A DNA stretch of 5,236 nt from Deltaproteobacteria bacterium (GTDB lineage: Bacteria > Desulfobacterota > DSM-4660 > Desulfatiglandales > HGW-15): assembly GCA_016926135.1 (NCBI GenBank), contig JAFGPH010000374.1:1-5236 (forward strand), in the 5' to 3' direction. This document shows positions 5,169 through 5,236 of this stretch, in pieces (the stretch's first letter is position 1; the number at the start of each line of letters is the position of its first letter). The notes beneath the pieces were generated by a model. The model worked only from the letters and a program-made list of their open reading frames with translations. It was not told where the DNA came from and ran no database searches. The position numbers and the translations under genes were made by a program.

Positions 5169-5236
5169 CTGAGAGACCACCCCCCGACCGCCCTGAGTAC
5201 ACACGGACGTTGTAAAGGATCCGTTGAGACACCACA
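5169..5236. other. Non-coding tail after the MFS gene, no clear terminator
   Basis: A C-rich stretch (about 5176-5193) is followed by a weak 5-bp inverted repeat, ACGGA (5203-5207) with TCCGT (5220-5224) and a 12-base loop, without a T-run inside the window. I see no gene start and no convincing intrinsic terminator here. The next feature lies beyond the right edge. Confidence 0.4.

Noticed and set aside
4356..5204. 282-codon open frame on the minus strand opposite the MFS gene
   Set aside because: Antisense shadow with a low-complexity polar product; the plus frame is a clear 12-helix carrier.

Overview
The window carries four protein-coding genes in two divergent groups, separated by a 368-base non-coding stretch (3151-3518). 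Coding sequence is rich in G/C at third codon positions. The mix of a double-Cache sensor kinase, a DASS (SLC13) anion transporter and an MFS carrier suits an anaerobic, carboxylate-using bacterium. Desulfobacterota (the old Deltaproteobacteria) is my best guess from protein style only. No rRNA, tRNA or marker gene is present to confirm it.

Minus strand, right to left: a complete DASS/SLC13-family transporter (3150 to 1672) is followed after 61 bases by a membrane-bound sensor histidine kinase (from 1610). The kinase runs off the left edge within its ATP-binding domain. The pair looks like a transporter plus the sensor that watches its substrate or pathway, similar in logic to C4-dicarboxylate or citrate systems. 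A response regulator would be expected just outside the window but is not visible. The 61-base gap holds a candidate internal promoter whose spacer is occupied by a perfect 12-bp palindrome.

Plus strand, left to right: a 70-residue two-helix membrane protein of unknown function (3519-3731) sits directly against a strong sigma-70-like promoter, so close that its mRNA would be almost leaderless. Next comes a C-rich, G-poor stretch bracketed by an 8-bp inverted repeat (3733-3811), which resembles a Rho-loading region. An MFS carrier (3903-5144) follows, with its own candidate promoter and a near-perfect Shine-Dalgarno.

The central non-coding stretch contains several inverted repeats and one copy of a short sequence (24-nt core, 21 identities) that reappears immediately after the MFS stop codon, suggesting a dispersed intergenic repeat. 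I see no CRISPR array, insertion sequence, toxin-antitoxin module or defence gene, and no convincing new system. The items most worth checking are the altered substrate-site motifs of the DASS transporter, the leaderless small membrane protein and the intergenic repeat.
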